A stretch of DNA of 64,000 nt from Pseudomonas huaxiensis (GTDB lineage: Bacteria; Pseudomonadota; Gammaproteobacteria; Pseudomonadales; Pseudomonadaceae), in NCBI RefSeq assembly GCF_003231275.1, contig NZ_QKVL01000019.1:1-64000 (forward strand), written 5' to 3'. The position numbers were made by a program, and so were the translations under genes. The notes below the pieces were generated by a model. That model saw only the letters and a list, made by a program, of their open reading frames with translations, made no database searches and was not told the DNA's origin. Positions 49,123 to 58,979 of the stretch are shown here, one piece after another. Every line of letters starts with the position of its first letter. Position 1 is the first letter of the stretch.

Positions 49123-52100
49123 TCAACGGCCCTTGATGACCATCTCTCCAGCGCCATCGCCCACAGCCTGCCAGTCCGGCCGGTACATCGACTCCACCTG
49201 CGGCGGCGGAATCCGGTAGCTGCCCGGGGTTACCGCACGCGCCAGGTACAGCAGGTGGGTGGTGCCATAACCATCGAGGTTCAACGCCGCCACGTAGCGG
49301 TCATCGCGGAACTCCTGATGAACCACGTTGGCGTTCTCCATCGCCTCGCGCCATTGCTTGACCGCACTGCTGGCGTTTTCCAGGCTGGCGGCGCTTTGCG
49401 CGAGGTTCTGGTTTTCCAGTTCCAGTCCCGCCGGCAGCAGATCCACCACCAGCGCGTCCGGCACCCGGGCCTTGGCCTGAATCGCCAGGTGCACCAGCAC
49501 CAGGTCGCCGCTTTCCAGCGAGCGCAGATCCAGCGCCTGGCCGTTCATGCCCAGGTACTCACGACGGATGCTCATATTGTTGCCACTGGCTGCTGGTGCC
49601 TGGCGCGGATAGCCGGACAAGGTCAGGCGCTGGTACAGCGTCTGCTCGCCCTCGTTGTGCACGGTCAGCGGCGAAGCCAGTAACGCGCCCTCGAGGTGCA
49701 GGCCAGATTGCGCCGGACTCAGCTCGCGGGTTTCGCCGGCGCTGTCCAGTTGCGCTTTCCACTGTCCCTCGGGTTGTTGCGCCAGGCCACGCCCGGCGAG
49801 GAACAGGGCATTACGCTCCTGGGTAGACAGCCACGGGCTGGCAGCCAGTTGATCGGAGAGCTGGAACAGGCGATCCGGAATCACCTTGCTGGCGAGCTTG
49901 TACTCGTCGAGCAAGGCGAGGATCAGCGCCTGGTCCCGCAACGGGCTGCCGTAATCGGCCATCCACGCGTTGCCGCGGGTGACCGCCAGCCCGGCCTGCA
50001 ACGCCTGTTCGCCACGGGGCTTGTCACCCATGGTGTCGAGGGCGATCGCCAGTTGCACCAGTGGCAAGCCGGAACGGGCATCGGCGCGACGCTCGAACAG
50101 ACTGCGCAGGGCACCCAACGGCGCCTGCTGGCTACGGGACAACACCAGCGCGGCGTAAGCCTGCACGGCAAAGCGGCTGTGCTCGGCGTTCTCGCTGTAG
50201 TTGACCTCGATCAGATTGCGCTCCTGCACATAACGCAGCAGCCGCTCGCTGGCCTTCTTCAAGGCCTCGGGCGGAACAGCAAAGCCCTGGTCACGGGCGC
50301 GCAGCAGGAAGTCGGTGACATATGCCGTCAGCCAGTACTCTTCGTCACCGTCGGAACTCCACAGGCCAAAGCTGCCGTTGTAACGCTGCATGCCCAGCAG
50401 GTGCTCGATGCCCATCTCGATCTTGCGCTGGCGGTCCGCAGCCGGCTCGCCGGTCAGACCGAGGCGCTTGAGGGTGGCGGCATCGGCGTAGAGCGATGGG
50501 TACAAGCCGCTGGTGGTCTGCTCCAGGCAACCATAGGGATAGGCTTTCAACGCACGGATCTGTTCGGCGAGGTTCAGCGGCGGCCGGCTCGACAACGCCA
50601 GGGTCGCTTCCAGTCCTGCCGGCTCGAACAGCGCCAGGTCCTGCTCCGGCAAGCTCCACGGCTCGCCCTTGAGCGCCACGCGGTAATGCTTGAGTTGCGC
50701 CGGATAGGCCGGGCGCACGCCGAGGGTCCAGTCACGGGAGAAGCCGGTATCGGTCTCGCCCGGCAGCACCAGGCCATCAACGCGCACGGTGACGCGGCCC
50801 TGGCCGAAGCCACCCTTGGCCTGCACCGGCACCTGCAGCGTGACGCGCTGGCCGGGCTTGAGCTTGAGCGTCTGATGGGACGAGCCCAGCAGGTCCAACT
50901 GGCCTTCGGTGGCCAGGGCCACCGCGAGGGTCTGTGGTTGTTCGGTGAGGTTGGACAGGTCCAGCGCCAGGCTGGTGCGGTCGCCACCGGCAAGGAAGCG
51001 CGGCGCCGACAGTTCGGCGATCAGCGGCGCGGCGACCACGGTCTTGCCCTCGGCCACGCCGAAGTGGTCTTCGCTCCAGGCCTGGGCCATCAGACGCAGT
51101 TCACCGTTGAAATCGGGAATCTCCACGGTCGCCTGGCCTTTGCCCTGCGCGTCGAGCGTAACCGGTGCGCTTTGCAGGGCGACGATGGTCACGCTGGTGT
51201 CCGGACGCTTGCCGCCCTTGGCCATGCCGGCGTCACCACCGAAGGCGAGGCTGGCGAGACGACCCTGGCCGGCTTCGATCAATTGCCCGTAGATATCCAG
51301 TTGGTCAGCGCCGTAGGCCTTGCGACCGAACATGCCGGTAAACGGATCAGGAGTGACGTAGCTGGTGATATTGAGAATGCCGACGTCCACTGCCGCCAGC
51401 AGCACCTGGACCTGCTTCGGTACGCTGCCATCGGCATTGCGCGCTTCGATGTTGACGGTCAGCGGGTGCTTGGGCCGCATCTTCGCGGGTGCGTCGAGGG
51501 TCAGCGCCAGCTTGCGCTGGGCGCGGTCCAGCGGCAGGTGCAGCACGCCCACGGCGCGCTTCGGTGTGACGTTGGCCTTACGTTCGCCCGGGCGAATCAC
51601 CAGTGCGCTGACATAGAGGTCATGCCGCGCCCATTTCGGGTCCAGCTTCACCTCGAAGGCCTTGCCCTCGGCGGGGACATCGATCTCCTGCCACCACAGC
51701 GGGCCGTCATTGCCTTCCACCATCAAGTAGCCCTTGCCGGCGGCGGGCGGGGTGACCGTCACGGTCGCGGTGTCGCCATCGTTATAGGCCGGCTTGTCGA
51801 GCGCCAGGCGTACCTGGTCAGGGCGCACTGCGCCGCCGTCGGCGTTGTCCTGGGCGCGGTAGCCGGCCCAGAAGCGCAAGCTGCTGGTGATGCCGGTATC
51901 CGGGTCTTCCACTTCAACACGGTACGGGCCCCACTCCACCGGGAAACTGAGCTTGGTGGTACTGCCGGCGGGAACGTTGATGTTCTGCTCGCTTTCCGTG
52001 AGCTGTTTCTCGTTGAAGTTGTAGCTCCAGCCGTCGCTCTGCGAATAGTTCCAGTAGTAGTCGCGGCGCTCACGCACCAGACGCACACGCAGGTTCTCCG

Positions 52101-54018
52101 CGGCCAGCTTGTTGCCGTCGCGGTCTGCCATCAGCAGTTCGATTTCCACCGGCGCATCGCCATCGGTTTCCTCGCCGTCGAACAAACCGCGCAGGCCCGG
52201 CAAACGCTCCGCCGGCCAGATCGGCTGTTCCAGGCGCCGAGTGATCGGCCGACCACCGGACTCTTGCAGGCTGGCCTGCACCGTCAGTTGCAGCGGCGAG
52301 CGGGCCTCTGCCCATTCGCTGGCGATGCTGATCGTCGCCTCGCCATTGGCATCGAGAGTGCTTTCTTCCAGCTCCAGGTCGTGGTTCAACTCGCCTTCGG
52401 TGACCGAACCGAACTGATAGCCGGGCAATGCCGGTACCGCTTCGCGCAGTGGCCGCACATAGACCTGACCACTGAGCCGGTTACCCGCCGCCGGGGCGCC
52501 ATACAGGTAGCGGCCGTTGACGCTGACTTCGGCGGTTTCGTCGGGACTTAGCGGTGCATCGCTGCCCTTGAGTTCCAGCGCAAGGCGCTCGGGCAGGAAG
52601 TCTTCGACGAGGAATTCGTGAACCTGACGCTTGCCGCCGCCGAGGTCGAACAGCAACTGCCAACGCCCGGTCGGCGCTTCGCCCGCCAGTTGCAGTGGGT
52701 ACTGATAGAAACCGTTGGCATCGGCTTCCCAGACAAACTTGCGGCTGACCTGCTCATCCGGCCGACGCACTTCCACGTTGATTGGCTGGGGGTTGACCGG
52801 CTTGCCGTCCTGGTCGCGCAGCAGACCATTGAGCAGCACGGTTTCGCCGGGACGATAAAGGTCGCGCGGGCCGAAGACGAAGAACTGCAACGGATTGGCC
52901 TGCGGGCCGGTGACGGTGAATTCGGAAAGATCCAGCGCGGCGCTGTTCAAGCGCAGCAGCGTGGTGTGTTCGCCCTGGCGCGCCAGCAGCACGTCGGCCT
53001 TGGGTGGCAGCGGCAGTTGCGAGTGACCGCTGCTGTCGGTCTTGCCCTGGCCGAGCAGTTTGCCTTCGTTGTCGAGCAGGTCCAGCTCGACACCACTCAG
53101 GGCCTTGCCACCTTCCAGCGCCTGGGTGAAGACATCGAGGCGATTGCTGTAGCGGTGCACCGACAGGCCAATATCGCTGAGGGTGAACAGGGTAGCCGGC
53201 TGCGAATAGTTGTAGGTGCCGGAGGCACGCATCACCGCCAGGTAGACCCCGGCTTCCTGCAATGGCTTGATCCCGGCCATGGGCACCAGCAGGGTTTCGC
53301 GGGTGTTGGCTGCCGGGTTCAGGTCGAAGCGACCGGCGTAGACCAGATCGGCCATGGGCAGCAGCTCATTGGCCTCGTAGCTCTGCAACGCGCTGTTGCG
53401 GCCCCACGAACCGAGGAAGGTCGGCAGGGACTCGGACTTGATGCGGAAGAATTCGACATCGACCTTGGCGACGTTCAGGGCGATCACCGGCAGGCCCTCG
53501 GCCAGGCGGGTCGGCAGCAACGAACCGCGACTGGCGAAACCGATGCTCGGCTCCATGTCGCGGGTTTCCAGGCGGCTGACGAATTCACCGGCCAGGCGCT
53601 GGCCGTTGACGCTGAGCAGACCGGCATCGATGGTCAGCACCAGCTTGCGCTGCGGTTCCAGGTGACGCAGGCGCAACTCCATGCGGCTGTTGGACAGCTC
53701 CCAGGCGCCATCGACCTTGCCCTTGACCGTGTCCACCAGGTGCAGGCGCTCGGCGAACGGCTGGTCGGCGTCCAGCGGCGCGGAGAATGTCACCGACAGC
53801 GCACTGGCGCCATCGAGCTGCACTTCCGAGACGTCCACCACGTTCAACTGACGGCCGGCGTAGCGCTGGGCCAGCGCGGCGACATCGACAGTCGTCGGTG
53901 TAGCCGCAGGTGCGGTTGCGGCGGCCTTCTCGGCGGGCGCGGGTTTATCGACGGATGACGAATCACAGGCGCTGAGCAGCGCCAGCGCGCAGGCCAGCCA
54001 CAGTCCTTTGTTGAGCAT
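49123..54018 (-). CDS. yfhM: Bacterial alpha-2-macroglobulin lipoprotein
   Basis: 1631 residues. The lipobox LLSAC puts the lipid on residue 18, so the protein is anchored in the inner or outer membrane facing the periplasm. The order follows the family: MG domains, a bait region in the middle, then the thioester motif YGCLEQTTS with Cys1164, and the thioester-domain helices (SFGLWSSDGDEEYWLTAYVTDFLL). It traps invading proteases by covalent linkage. It is close to pbpC, a peptidoglycan repair synthase, as in E. coli, which fits joint defence of a damaged wall. Confidence 0.93.
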   Translation of the reverse strand: MLNKGLWLACALALLSACDSSSVDKPAPAEKAAATAPAATPTTVDVAALAQRYAGRQLNVVDVSEVQLDGASALSVTFSAPLDADQPFAERLHLVDTVKGKVDGAWELSNSRMELRLRHLEPQRKLVLTIDAGLLSVNGQRLAGEFVSRLETRDMEPSIGFASRGSLLPTRLAEGLPVIALNVAKVDVEFFRIKSESLPTFLGSWGRNSALQSYEANELLPMADLVYAGRFDLNPAANTRETLLVPMAGIKPLQEAGVYLAVMRASGTYNYSQPATLFTLSDIGLSVHRYSNRLDVFTQALEGGKALSGVELDLLDNEGKLLGQGKTDSSGHSQLPLPPKADVLLARQGEHTTLLRLNSAALDLSEFTVTGPQANPLQFFVFGPRDLYRPGETVLLNGLLRDQDGKPVNPQPINVEVRRPDEQVSRKFVWEADANGFYQYPLQLAGEAPTGRWQLLFDLGGGKRQVHEFLVEDFLPERLALELKGSDAPLSPDETAEVSVNGRYLYGAPAAGNRLSGQVYVRPLREAVPALPGYQFGSVTEGELNHDLELEESTLDANGEATISIASEWAEARSPLQLTVQASLQESGGRPITRRLEQPIWPAERLPGLRGLFDGEETDGDAPVEIELLMADRDGNKLAAENLRVRLVRERRDYYWNYSQSDGWSYNFNEKQLTESEQNINVPAGSTTKLSFPVEWGPYRVEVEDPDTGITSSLRFWAGYRAQDNADGGAVRPDQVRLALDKPAYNDGDTATVTVTPPAAGKGYLMVEGNDGPLWWQEIDVPAEGKAFEVKLDPKWARHDLYVSALVIRPGERKANVTPKRAVGVLHLPLDRAQRKLALTLDAPAKMRPKHPLTVNIEARNADGSVPKQVQVLLAAVDVGILNITSYVTPDPFTGMFGRKAYGADQLDIYGQLIEAGQGRLASLAFGGDAGMAKGGKRPDTSVTIVALQSAPVTLDAQGKGQATVEIPDFNGELRLMAQAWSEDHFGVAEGKTVVAAPLIAELSAPRFLAGGDRTSLALDLSNLTEQPQTLAVALATEGQLDLLGSSHQTLKLKPGQRVTLQVPVQAKGGFGQGRVTVRVDGLVLPGETDTGFSRDWTLGVRPAYPAQLKHYRVALKGEPWSLPEQDLALFEPAGLEATLALSSRPPLNLAEQIRALKAYPYGCLEQTTSGLYPSLYADAATLKRLGLTGEPAADRQRKIEMGIEHLLGMQRYNGSFGLWSSDGDEEYWLTAYVTDFLLRARDQGFAVPPEALKKASERLLRYVQERNLIEVNYSENAEHSRFAVQAYAALVLSRSQQAPLGALRSLFERRADARSGLPLVQLAIALDTMGDKPRGEQALQAGLAVTRGNAWMADYGSPLRDQALILALLDEYKLASKVIPDRLFQLSDQLAASPWLSTQERNALFLAGRGLAQQPEGQWKAQLDSAGETRELSPAQSGLHLEGALLASPLTVHNEGEQTLYQRLTLSGYPRQAPAASGNNMSIRREYLGMNGQALDLRSLESGDLVLVHLAIQAKARVPDALVVDLLPAGLELENQNLAQSAASLENASSAVKQWREAMENANVVHQEFRDDRYVAALNLDGYGTTHLLYLARAVTPGSYRIPPPQVESMYRPDWQAVGDGAGEMVIKGR

Positions 54019-54172
54019 GGGGATAACTCTTTGGCAGCAGGATCAGACGGGAAACTATATATCAAGGCTGCCGGCTTCACCGGCTAATGCCTGCGGGATG
54101 AGACAGGGTTCACCCGGCAAAGTGCGGCGAGCTGGGTAGAATGTGCCGTTCCAGGCTGCTGTGCTGCCCTTC

Positions 54173-54194
54173 TGTAGGAGCGAACCTGCTCACA
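54173..54194. repeat. Partial REP-like unit
   Basis: TGTAGGAGCGAACCTGCTCACA resembles the common Pseudomonas repeat TGTAGGAGCGAGCTTGCTCGC. A single, worn copy in the spacer between yfhM and the MATE gene. Confidence 0.45.
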
Positions 54195-54230
54195 ACGAGG
54201 ACTGCGCCTCAGCCACATCAAGGACTTTTC

Positions 54231-55571
54231 ATGCCCTCATTCTTCGCCGACTGGCACCACCGACCCACCCACCACAAGGTCTGGGCCCTGGCTGCGCCGA
54301 TGATCCTGTCCAACATTTCGGTGCCATTGGTGGCCCTGGTCGACAGCACGGTGATCGGCCACCTGCCTCACGCCCACCAGCTCGGCTCTGTGGCGGTGGG
54401 CGCCAGTCTGTACACCCTGCTGGTGTCGGTGCTGGGCTTTCTGCGCATGGGCTCGACCGGTTTCGCCGCCCAGGCCGCCGGCCGATCCGACGGCGCCGCG
54501 CTGCGCCAGGTGCTGGTTCAGGGGCTGTTGCTGGCACTGTTTTTCGCCCTGTTGCTCGGTCTGCTGGCCATCCCGTTGAGTCATCTCGCCGTGGGCCTGA
54601 TGCAGCCCGGAGCGGAGCTGGAACAAGGCACTCTGCAATTTTTCCAGATCCGCCTGCTGGGCTTGCCCGCAGCGCTGGCCAGCTTCGCTCTGGTGGGCTG
54701 GTTCCTCGGCACGCAGAACGCCCGTGCGCCGCTGATCATCCTGCTGACCACCAACCTGCTGAACATCGTTCTCAACCTGTGGTTCGTCCTCGGGCTGGAC
54801 TGGGGTGTGGCCGGATCGGCGCGGGCCTCGGTGATCGCCGAATGGGCCGCGGCGTTGATCGGGCTGGCACTGACCCGACCCTCGTTACGCGCGTTTCCCG
54901 GCCAGGTCATCTGGCCACTACTCGCACGCTGGCAGAGCTGGCGACCGATGCTCAGCGTCAATCGCGACATTTTCATCCGCAGCCTGGCGCTGCAAGGGGT
55001 GTTCTTCCTCATCACCGTGCAAGGCGCGCGCATGGGCGAAGCGACCGTGGCCGCCAACGCCCTGCTGCTCAATGGTCTGCTGCTGACGGCCTACGCACTG
55101 GACGGTCTGGCCCACGCCGTCGAAGCCCTGTGCGGTCACGCCATCGGTGCCCACGACCGTCCGGCGTTACGCCGTTCACTGGTGATCGCCGGTGGCTGGT
55201 CATTGATCGCCAGCGTGGGGTTTGCCGTCCTGTTCCTGCTCGGCGGGCACCTGTTCATCCAGATGCAGACCGACATCCCGAGCGTGCGTGAAACCGCGTT
55301 CGAATACCTGCCGTACCTGGCGCTGCTGCCGTTGATCGCCGTCTGGAGCTACCTGCTCGATGGCCTGTTCATCGGCGCCACCCGCGCCCGCGAGATGCGC
55401 GACGCCATGCTGCTCAGCGTCGTCATCGCCCTGCCCTTCGCCTGGTTCGCCAGCGACCTGGGGAATCATGGGTTGTGGCTGGCGTTTCTGTTGTTCATGG
55501 CCTTGCGCGGGGTGACGCTGGGGTTGATGGGGTGGTGGTTGCAGCGGAGGGATGGGTGGTTTTCGCGGTAG
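54231..55571 (+). CDS. dinF: MATE-family efflux transporter (DinF type)
   Basis: 446 residues from the ATG at 54231, with AAGGA seven bases before it. Twelve hydrophobic segments in two halves and the start VWALAAPMILSNISVPLVALVDSTVIGHL are typical of the DinF subfamily, as are the GSTGFAAQAAGR and ALDGLAHAVEALCGHAIG segments. It exports toxic organic cations with an ion gradient. No linked LexA gene is in the window. Confidence 0.9.
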   Translation: MPSFFADWHHRPTHHKVWALAAPMILSNISVPLVALVDSTVIGHLPHAHQLGSVAVGASLYTLLVSVLGFLRMGSTGFAAQAAGRSDGAALRQVLVQGLLLALFFALLLGLLAIPLSHLAVGLMQPGAELEQGTLQFFQIRLLGLPAALASFALVGWFLGTQNARAPLIILLTTNLLNIVLNLWFVLGLDWGVAGSARASVIAEWAAALIGLALTRPSLRAFPGQVIWPLLARWQSWRPMLSVNRDIFIRSLALQGVFFLITVQGARMGEATVAANALLLNGLLLTAYALDGLAHAVEALCGHAIGAHDRPALRRSLVIAGGWSLIASVGFAVLFLLGGHLFIQMQTDIPSVRETAFEYLPYLALLPLIAVWSYLLDGLFIGATRAREMRDAMLLSVVIALPFAWFASDLGNHGLWLAFLLFMALRGVTLGLMGWWLQRRDGWFSR

Positions 55572-55603
55572 TCAGGCGCATGCTGGAAGACTTTGTCGCG
55601 CCC

Positions 55604-55657
55604 TCAAGATCGAGCGCCGCCCGCGCGGCGCATCGCCGGCAAGCCGGCTCCCACAGT
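55604..55657. repeat. REP singlet
   Basis: The stretch CTCAAGATCGAGCGCCGC, then GCGGCGCATCGCCGGCAAGC and CGGCTCCCACAG, is the same REP type as one arm of the REPIN at 32271-32399. It lies between the MATE gene and the speA terminator. Confidence 0.8.
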
Positions 55658-55709
55658 GGTTGCTCGCGGTGCGCGCGCCGAAAAACCGCTGACAAGATTT
55701 CTGCACAAA

Positions 55710-55747
55710 AAAAGGCCCGCCCCCGGAATCCCAAGGGCGGGCCTTTT
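55710..55747 (-). terminator. Strong rho-independent terminator of speA
   Basis: GGCCCGCCC (55714-55722) pairs with GGGCGGGCC (55735-55743); on the minus strand the stem is followed by seven T residues. It lies 13 bp past the speA stop. Confidence 0.92.
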
Positions 55748-55760
55748 CAGTTCAGCGCTA

Positions 55761-57674
55761 TTACGACGACAAGTACGAAGACCGCGTCAGCCCCAAGCGC
55801 AGTGCGTCGAGGAACTGGGTCCGCTCGCGGGCCGTTATGCGCGCACTGGCGACCTTGTCGCGGTAGTGGGTCATCAGCTCTTCCGGAGACAAGTGTACGT
55901 AGCGCAGCATGTCTTCGATGGTGTCGTGGGTTTCGATACCGGCGTGGTACACGCTGCCGTTCGGGTTCTGGTAGATGTTCACCGAGTCGGTGTCGCCGAA
56001 CAGGTTGTGCATGTCGCCGAGAATTTCCTGGTAGGCGCCGACCAGGAAGATCCCCAGCAGGTAGTCCTCACCCTCTTTGACCGCATGCACTGGCAGGCTG
56101 GTCTCGATGCTCTGCTCATCGACGTACTGGTTGATCTTGCCGTCGGAGTCGCAGGTCAGGTCCTGCAGCACTGCACGACGCAGCGGCTCTTCATCCAGGC
56201 GATGCAGCGGCAGGATCGGCAGGACCTGGCCGATGGCCCAGGTGTCCGGCAGGCTCTGGAATACCGAGAAGTTGCAGATGTACTTGTCGGCGAGCTTGTC
56301 GTTGAGTTCGTCGAGCACCTGGCGGTGCGAGCGCTGACGCGCCTTGAGCGAGTTGTGCAGGCGTCGGCAGACGGCGAAGTAGCACTGCTCTGCCAGGGCT
56401 TTCTCGGCCAGGGTGATCTTGCCGTCGGCGTACTGCGCAGCCACGTCGCTCATGTAGTGGGTGGCGCGCCAGTAGGTTTCGGTGACCATCTCGATATCGG
56501 TTGGGCCGAGCAGGTCTACCAGCCATTGCACGGTTTCCGGCAGGCTTTCCTTGTTCTCGATTTCCGGCACGTCGTCATTGTGGCGCTCGACGTCGGTCAC
56601 CTGCACCACCAGCATGGCGTGGTGCGCAGTCAGCGAGCGACCGCTTTCCGAGAAGATGTGCGGATGCGGCAGCCCTTGGGCGTCGCAGAATTCCTTGAGC
56701 ATGCCGACCACGACACCGGCGTAGTCGTCCATGTCGTAGTTGATCGAACTGGCGTTGCGCGAGTGGGTACCGTCGTAGTCCACACCCAGGCCACCGCCGA
56801 CGTCAATGTGATCGACCGGCAGGCCCAGCGCGCGCAGTTCGCCGTAGTAACGGATGGCTTCCTTGAAACCGTGCTGGTAGTCCGCCAGGTTGGCGATCTG
56901 CGACCCCATGTGGAAGTGCAGCAGGCGGATGCCCTGGTCGAGCCCGGCATCACGGAAGCGCTGGACCACGGAGATCAGTTGCGCCGCAGACAGGCCGAAC
57001 TTGGATTTCTCGCCACCGGTGTCAGCCCATTTGCTCGACGCCAGCGACGACAGGCGCACGCGCAGACCGACCTGCGGTTTGACCTTGAGCTCGGCGGCTT
57101 CCTCGATCACCAGACCCACTTCCGACTCTTTCTCGATGACGATGAAGACGTTATGGCCGAGCTTCTGGCCCATCAGCGCCAGACGAATGAACTCGCGGTC
57201 CTTGTAGCCGTTGCAGACGATGGTGCCGCCCTTGGGCGCCAGCGCCAGCACCGCCAGCAACTCCGGCTTGGAGCCGGCTTCCAGGCCGATGGAAACATTC
57301 TGGGTGGCGATGATGTTCTCGATCACCGCTTCCTGCTGGTTGACCTTGATCGGGTACAGCGCGGTGTACTCGCTCTGGTATTCCAGGCGCGCGATGTTGG
57401 CGTCGAAGGCGCCGGTCAGTTGGCGAACGCGGTCTTGCAGGATGTCGGGGAAGCGCACCAGCAGTGGCAGCGACAGGCCGCTCTTGCGCAGCTCGTCGAC
57501 CTGTTCGAACAGGTCGATCGGTGCACTACCCGGGCCATTGGGGCGAACTTCGACACGCCCCGCTTCATTGATCGCGAAATATCCCGCGCCCCAATGGCGA
57601 ATCCCATAAACACTGCGGCTATCGGCCACGGTCCATTGGCTGCCATCGTCTTTGCGTGTGCGTCGTACGGACAT
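55761..57674 (-). CDS. speA: Biosynthetic arginine decarboxylase
   Basis: 637 residues, normal for SpeA. The PLP lysine is Lys110 in LYPIKVNQQ. The phosphate-binding GGGLGVDYDGT and the active-site cysteine region follow (ICNFSVFQSLPDTWAIGQ, LTCDSDGKINQYVD). The enzyme makes agmatine from arginine, the first step to putrescine and spermidine. It stands at the start of a gene order (speA, SUI1-like, Nudix, DUF2333, gcbA, chemoreceptor) that, from memory, is shared with P. aeruginosa. Confidence 0.96.
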   Translation of the reverse strand: MSVRRTRKDDGSQWTVADSRSVYGIRHWGAGYFAINEAGRVEVRPNGPGSAPIDLFEQVDELRKSGLSLPLLVRFPDILQDRVRQLTGAFDANIARLEYQSEYTALYPIKVNQQEAVIENIIATQNVSIGLEAGSKPELLAVLALAPKGGTIVCNGYKDREFIRLALMGQKLGHNVFIVIEKESEVGLVIEEAAELKVKPQVGLRVRLSSLASSKWADTGGEKSKFGLSAAQLISVVQRFRDAGLDQGIRLLHFHMGSQIANLADYQHGFKEAIRYYGELRALGLPVDHIDVGGGLGVDYDGTHSRNASSINYDMDDYAGVVVGMLKEFCDAQGLPHPHIFSESGRSLTAHHAMLVVQVTDVERHNDDVPEIENKESLPETVQWLVDLLGPTDIEMVTETYWRATHYMSDVAAQYADGKITLAEKALAEQCYFAVCRRLHNSLKARQRSHRQVLDELNDKLADKYICNFSVFQSLPDTWAIGQVLPILPLHRLDEEPLRRAVLQDLTCDSDGKINQYVDEQSIETSLPVHAVKEGEDYLLGIFLVGAYQEILGDMHNLFGDTDSVNIYQNPNGSVYHAGIETHDTIEDMLRYVHLSPEELMTHYRDKVASARITARERTQFLDALRLGLTRSSYLSS

Positions 57675-57875
57675 CGAAGTCCCCTATTCAAGAAAGTCAG
57701 GTAACACCGGCCAAGCGGGATGGCGCAGTGTAAAAAATGAAAATGACGATTTTCCCTGTTCAGGCATAGACCCCTCACAAGGCAACGAGTTTAGACGCTG
57801 GACGAAAAGTCCCGGGTGCCCCGGCCCTGCGCCCGCTCTGCACAAGCAGCGAACACGCAAGAACGAGGCAGGCGA

Positions 57876-58247
57876 TCAGCCGCCGGACTTTTTCGCTTTG
57901 AAACCCTGCTTGATCAGCTCGGCCAGCAGCAACTCGACATGGTCGCCCTGGATTTCGATGACGCCGTCTTTCAACGCGCCGCCCGTGCCACAACGCCGTT
58001 TCAGCGTGGTGGCGAGGTCTTTGAGCTGTTCTGCAGGCAGCGGGACGCCGCTGATGGTGGTCACCGTCTTGCCGCCGCGACCTTTGCTCTCGCGGCGCAC
58101 ACGGGCGATGCCATCACCTTCGGGGATGACCGTCTGCTTGCAGATGCAGGCATCGATGGGTTTGCTGCAGTCCGGACAGTGCCGACCTGCATCAGTGGAG
58201 AACACCAGGCCGCCGAGGGCGGAAAGTGATGAGGCTTTCTTGGCCAC
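57876..58247 (-). CDS. yciH: SUI1/YciH-type translation initiation factor homologue
   Basis: 123 residues from a GTG at 58247, with AGAGGA six bases upstream; the open frame runs 32 residues further but without such a site. A zinc-finger-like N-terminus (CPDCSKPIDACICK) is followed by the SUI1/eIF1 domain (GIARVRRESKGRGGKTVTTI, LKRRCGTGGALKDGVIEIQGDH). eIF1-like proteins bind the small ribosomal subunit; the bacterial role is accessory. Confidence 0.9.
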   Translation of the reverse strand: MAKKASSLSALGGLVFSTDAGRHCPDCSKPIDACICKQTVIPEGDGIARVRRESKGRGGKTVTTISGVPLPAEQLKDLATTLKRRCGTGGALKDGVIEIQGDHVELLLAELIKQGFKAKKSGG

Positions 58248-58442
58248 TTTTGATCCTCTGTGTTGAGGACAAAAACTGGTCGCTGTCCCTGGCAGGACAT
58301 CGACCGCGAAGCCCCACTCTGGCAGGGGCAGCGCACCTGCCATGAACGGGTCGCGGCAGGGTGAAAAAGGCCGCGCAGTGTAACGGCAAATGCGCCGGTT
58401 GCTAAGTACAGAACTGCGCCATTTTGGGCGATTTTCGCGACG

Positions 58443-58979
58443 TCAGGCTTGACGGTCGAAAACCCGGTTCAGAGCAGCCAGGGAATCGGGACAATACGGC
58501 AGGTGACGGGACTCTTCGCGGATCACTTCGAGATTGGCGAAACGGGCTTCGCTGACCTCTTCCGGCTGCAGTTGCAAAGGCCCGTCCCAGACGGCCGAGA
58601 ACACCGAACACCAGAGCCGGTTGCCGGGCTGGTCGAAGAAAAAGTGGTCGTGGGCGCGCAGTTCTACGCCACTCACCCCCAGCTCTTCCGCCAGCTCCCG
58701 CGCCGCCGAGTCGGCGTACGCTTCGCCCGCCGCGACCATGCCGCCCGCGGCCACATCCCAGTAGCCGGGGTAAATGGCCTTGCTCAGCGTACGTTTATGA
58801 ACGCACAACTGGCCGGCGCCATTGAACAGCAGGATGAAGGTGCAACGGCCAATGAGGCCGCGCTCACGCAACTCGGCGCGCGGTAGCTCGCCGAGCAGGT
58901 TGTCGTCCTCGTCGACCCAGGCGACCCGCTCCAGGTCCGAGGCGGCCCGATGCGCCGCCTCCGCTTCGCTGATGCTCAT
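58443..58979 (-). CDS. Nudix hydrolase (YfcD-like)
   Basis: 178 residues from the ATG at 58979, overlapping the stop of the DUF2333 gene (TGATG). The Nudix box is complete: GGMVAAGEAYADSAARELAEELGV agrees with Gx5Ex7REUxEExGU at about residues 78-101. The N-terminal part (WVDEDDNLLGELPRAELRERGLIGRCTFILLF) resembles YfcD and isopentenyl-diphosphate isomerase-like Nudix proteins. The substrate is unknown. Confidence 0.88.
   Translation of the reverse strand: MSISEAEAAHRAASDLERVAWVDEDDNLLGELPRAELRERGLIGRCTFILLFNGAGQLCVHKRTLSKAIYPGYWDVAAGGMVAAGEAYADSAARELAEELGVSGVELRAHDHFFFDQPGNRLWCSVFSAVWDGPLQLQPEEVSEARFANLEVIREESRHLPYCPDSLAALNRVFDRQA

Noticed and set aside
49696..52551. 951-codon plus-strand open frame
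   Set aside because: Shadow of the alpha-2-macroglobulin gene, with His/Gln/Arg-rich composition and no recognisable family.
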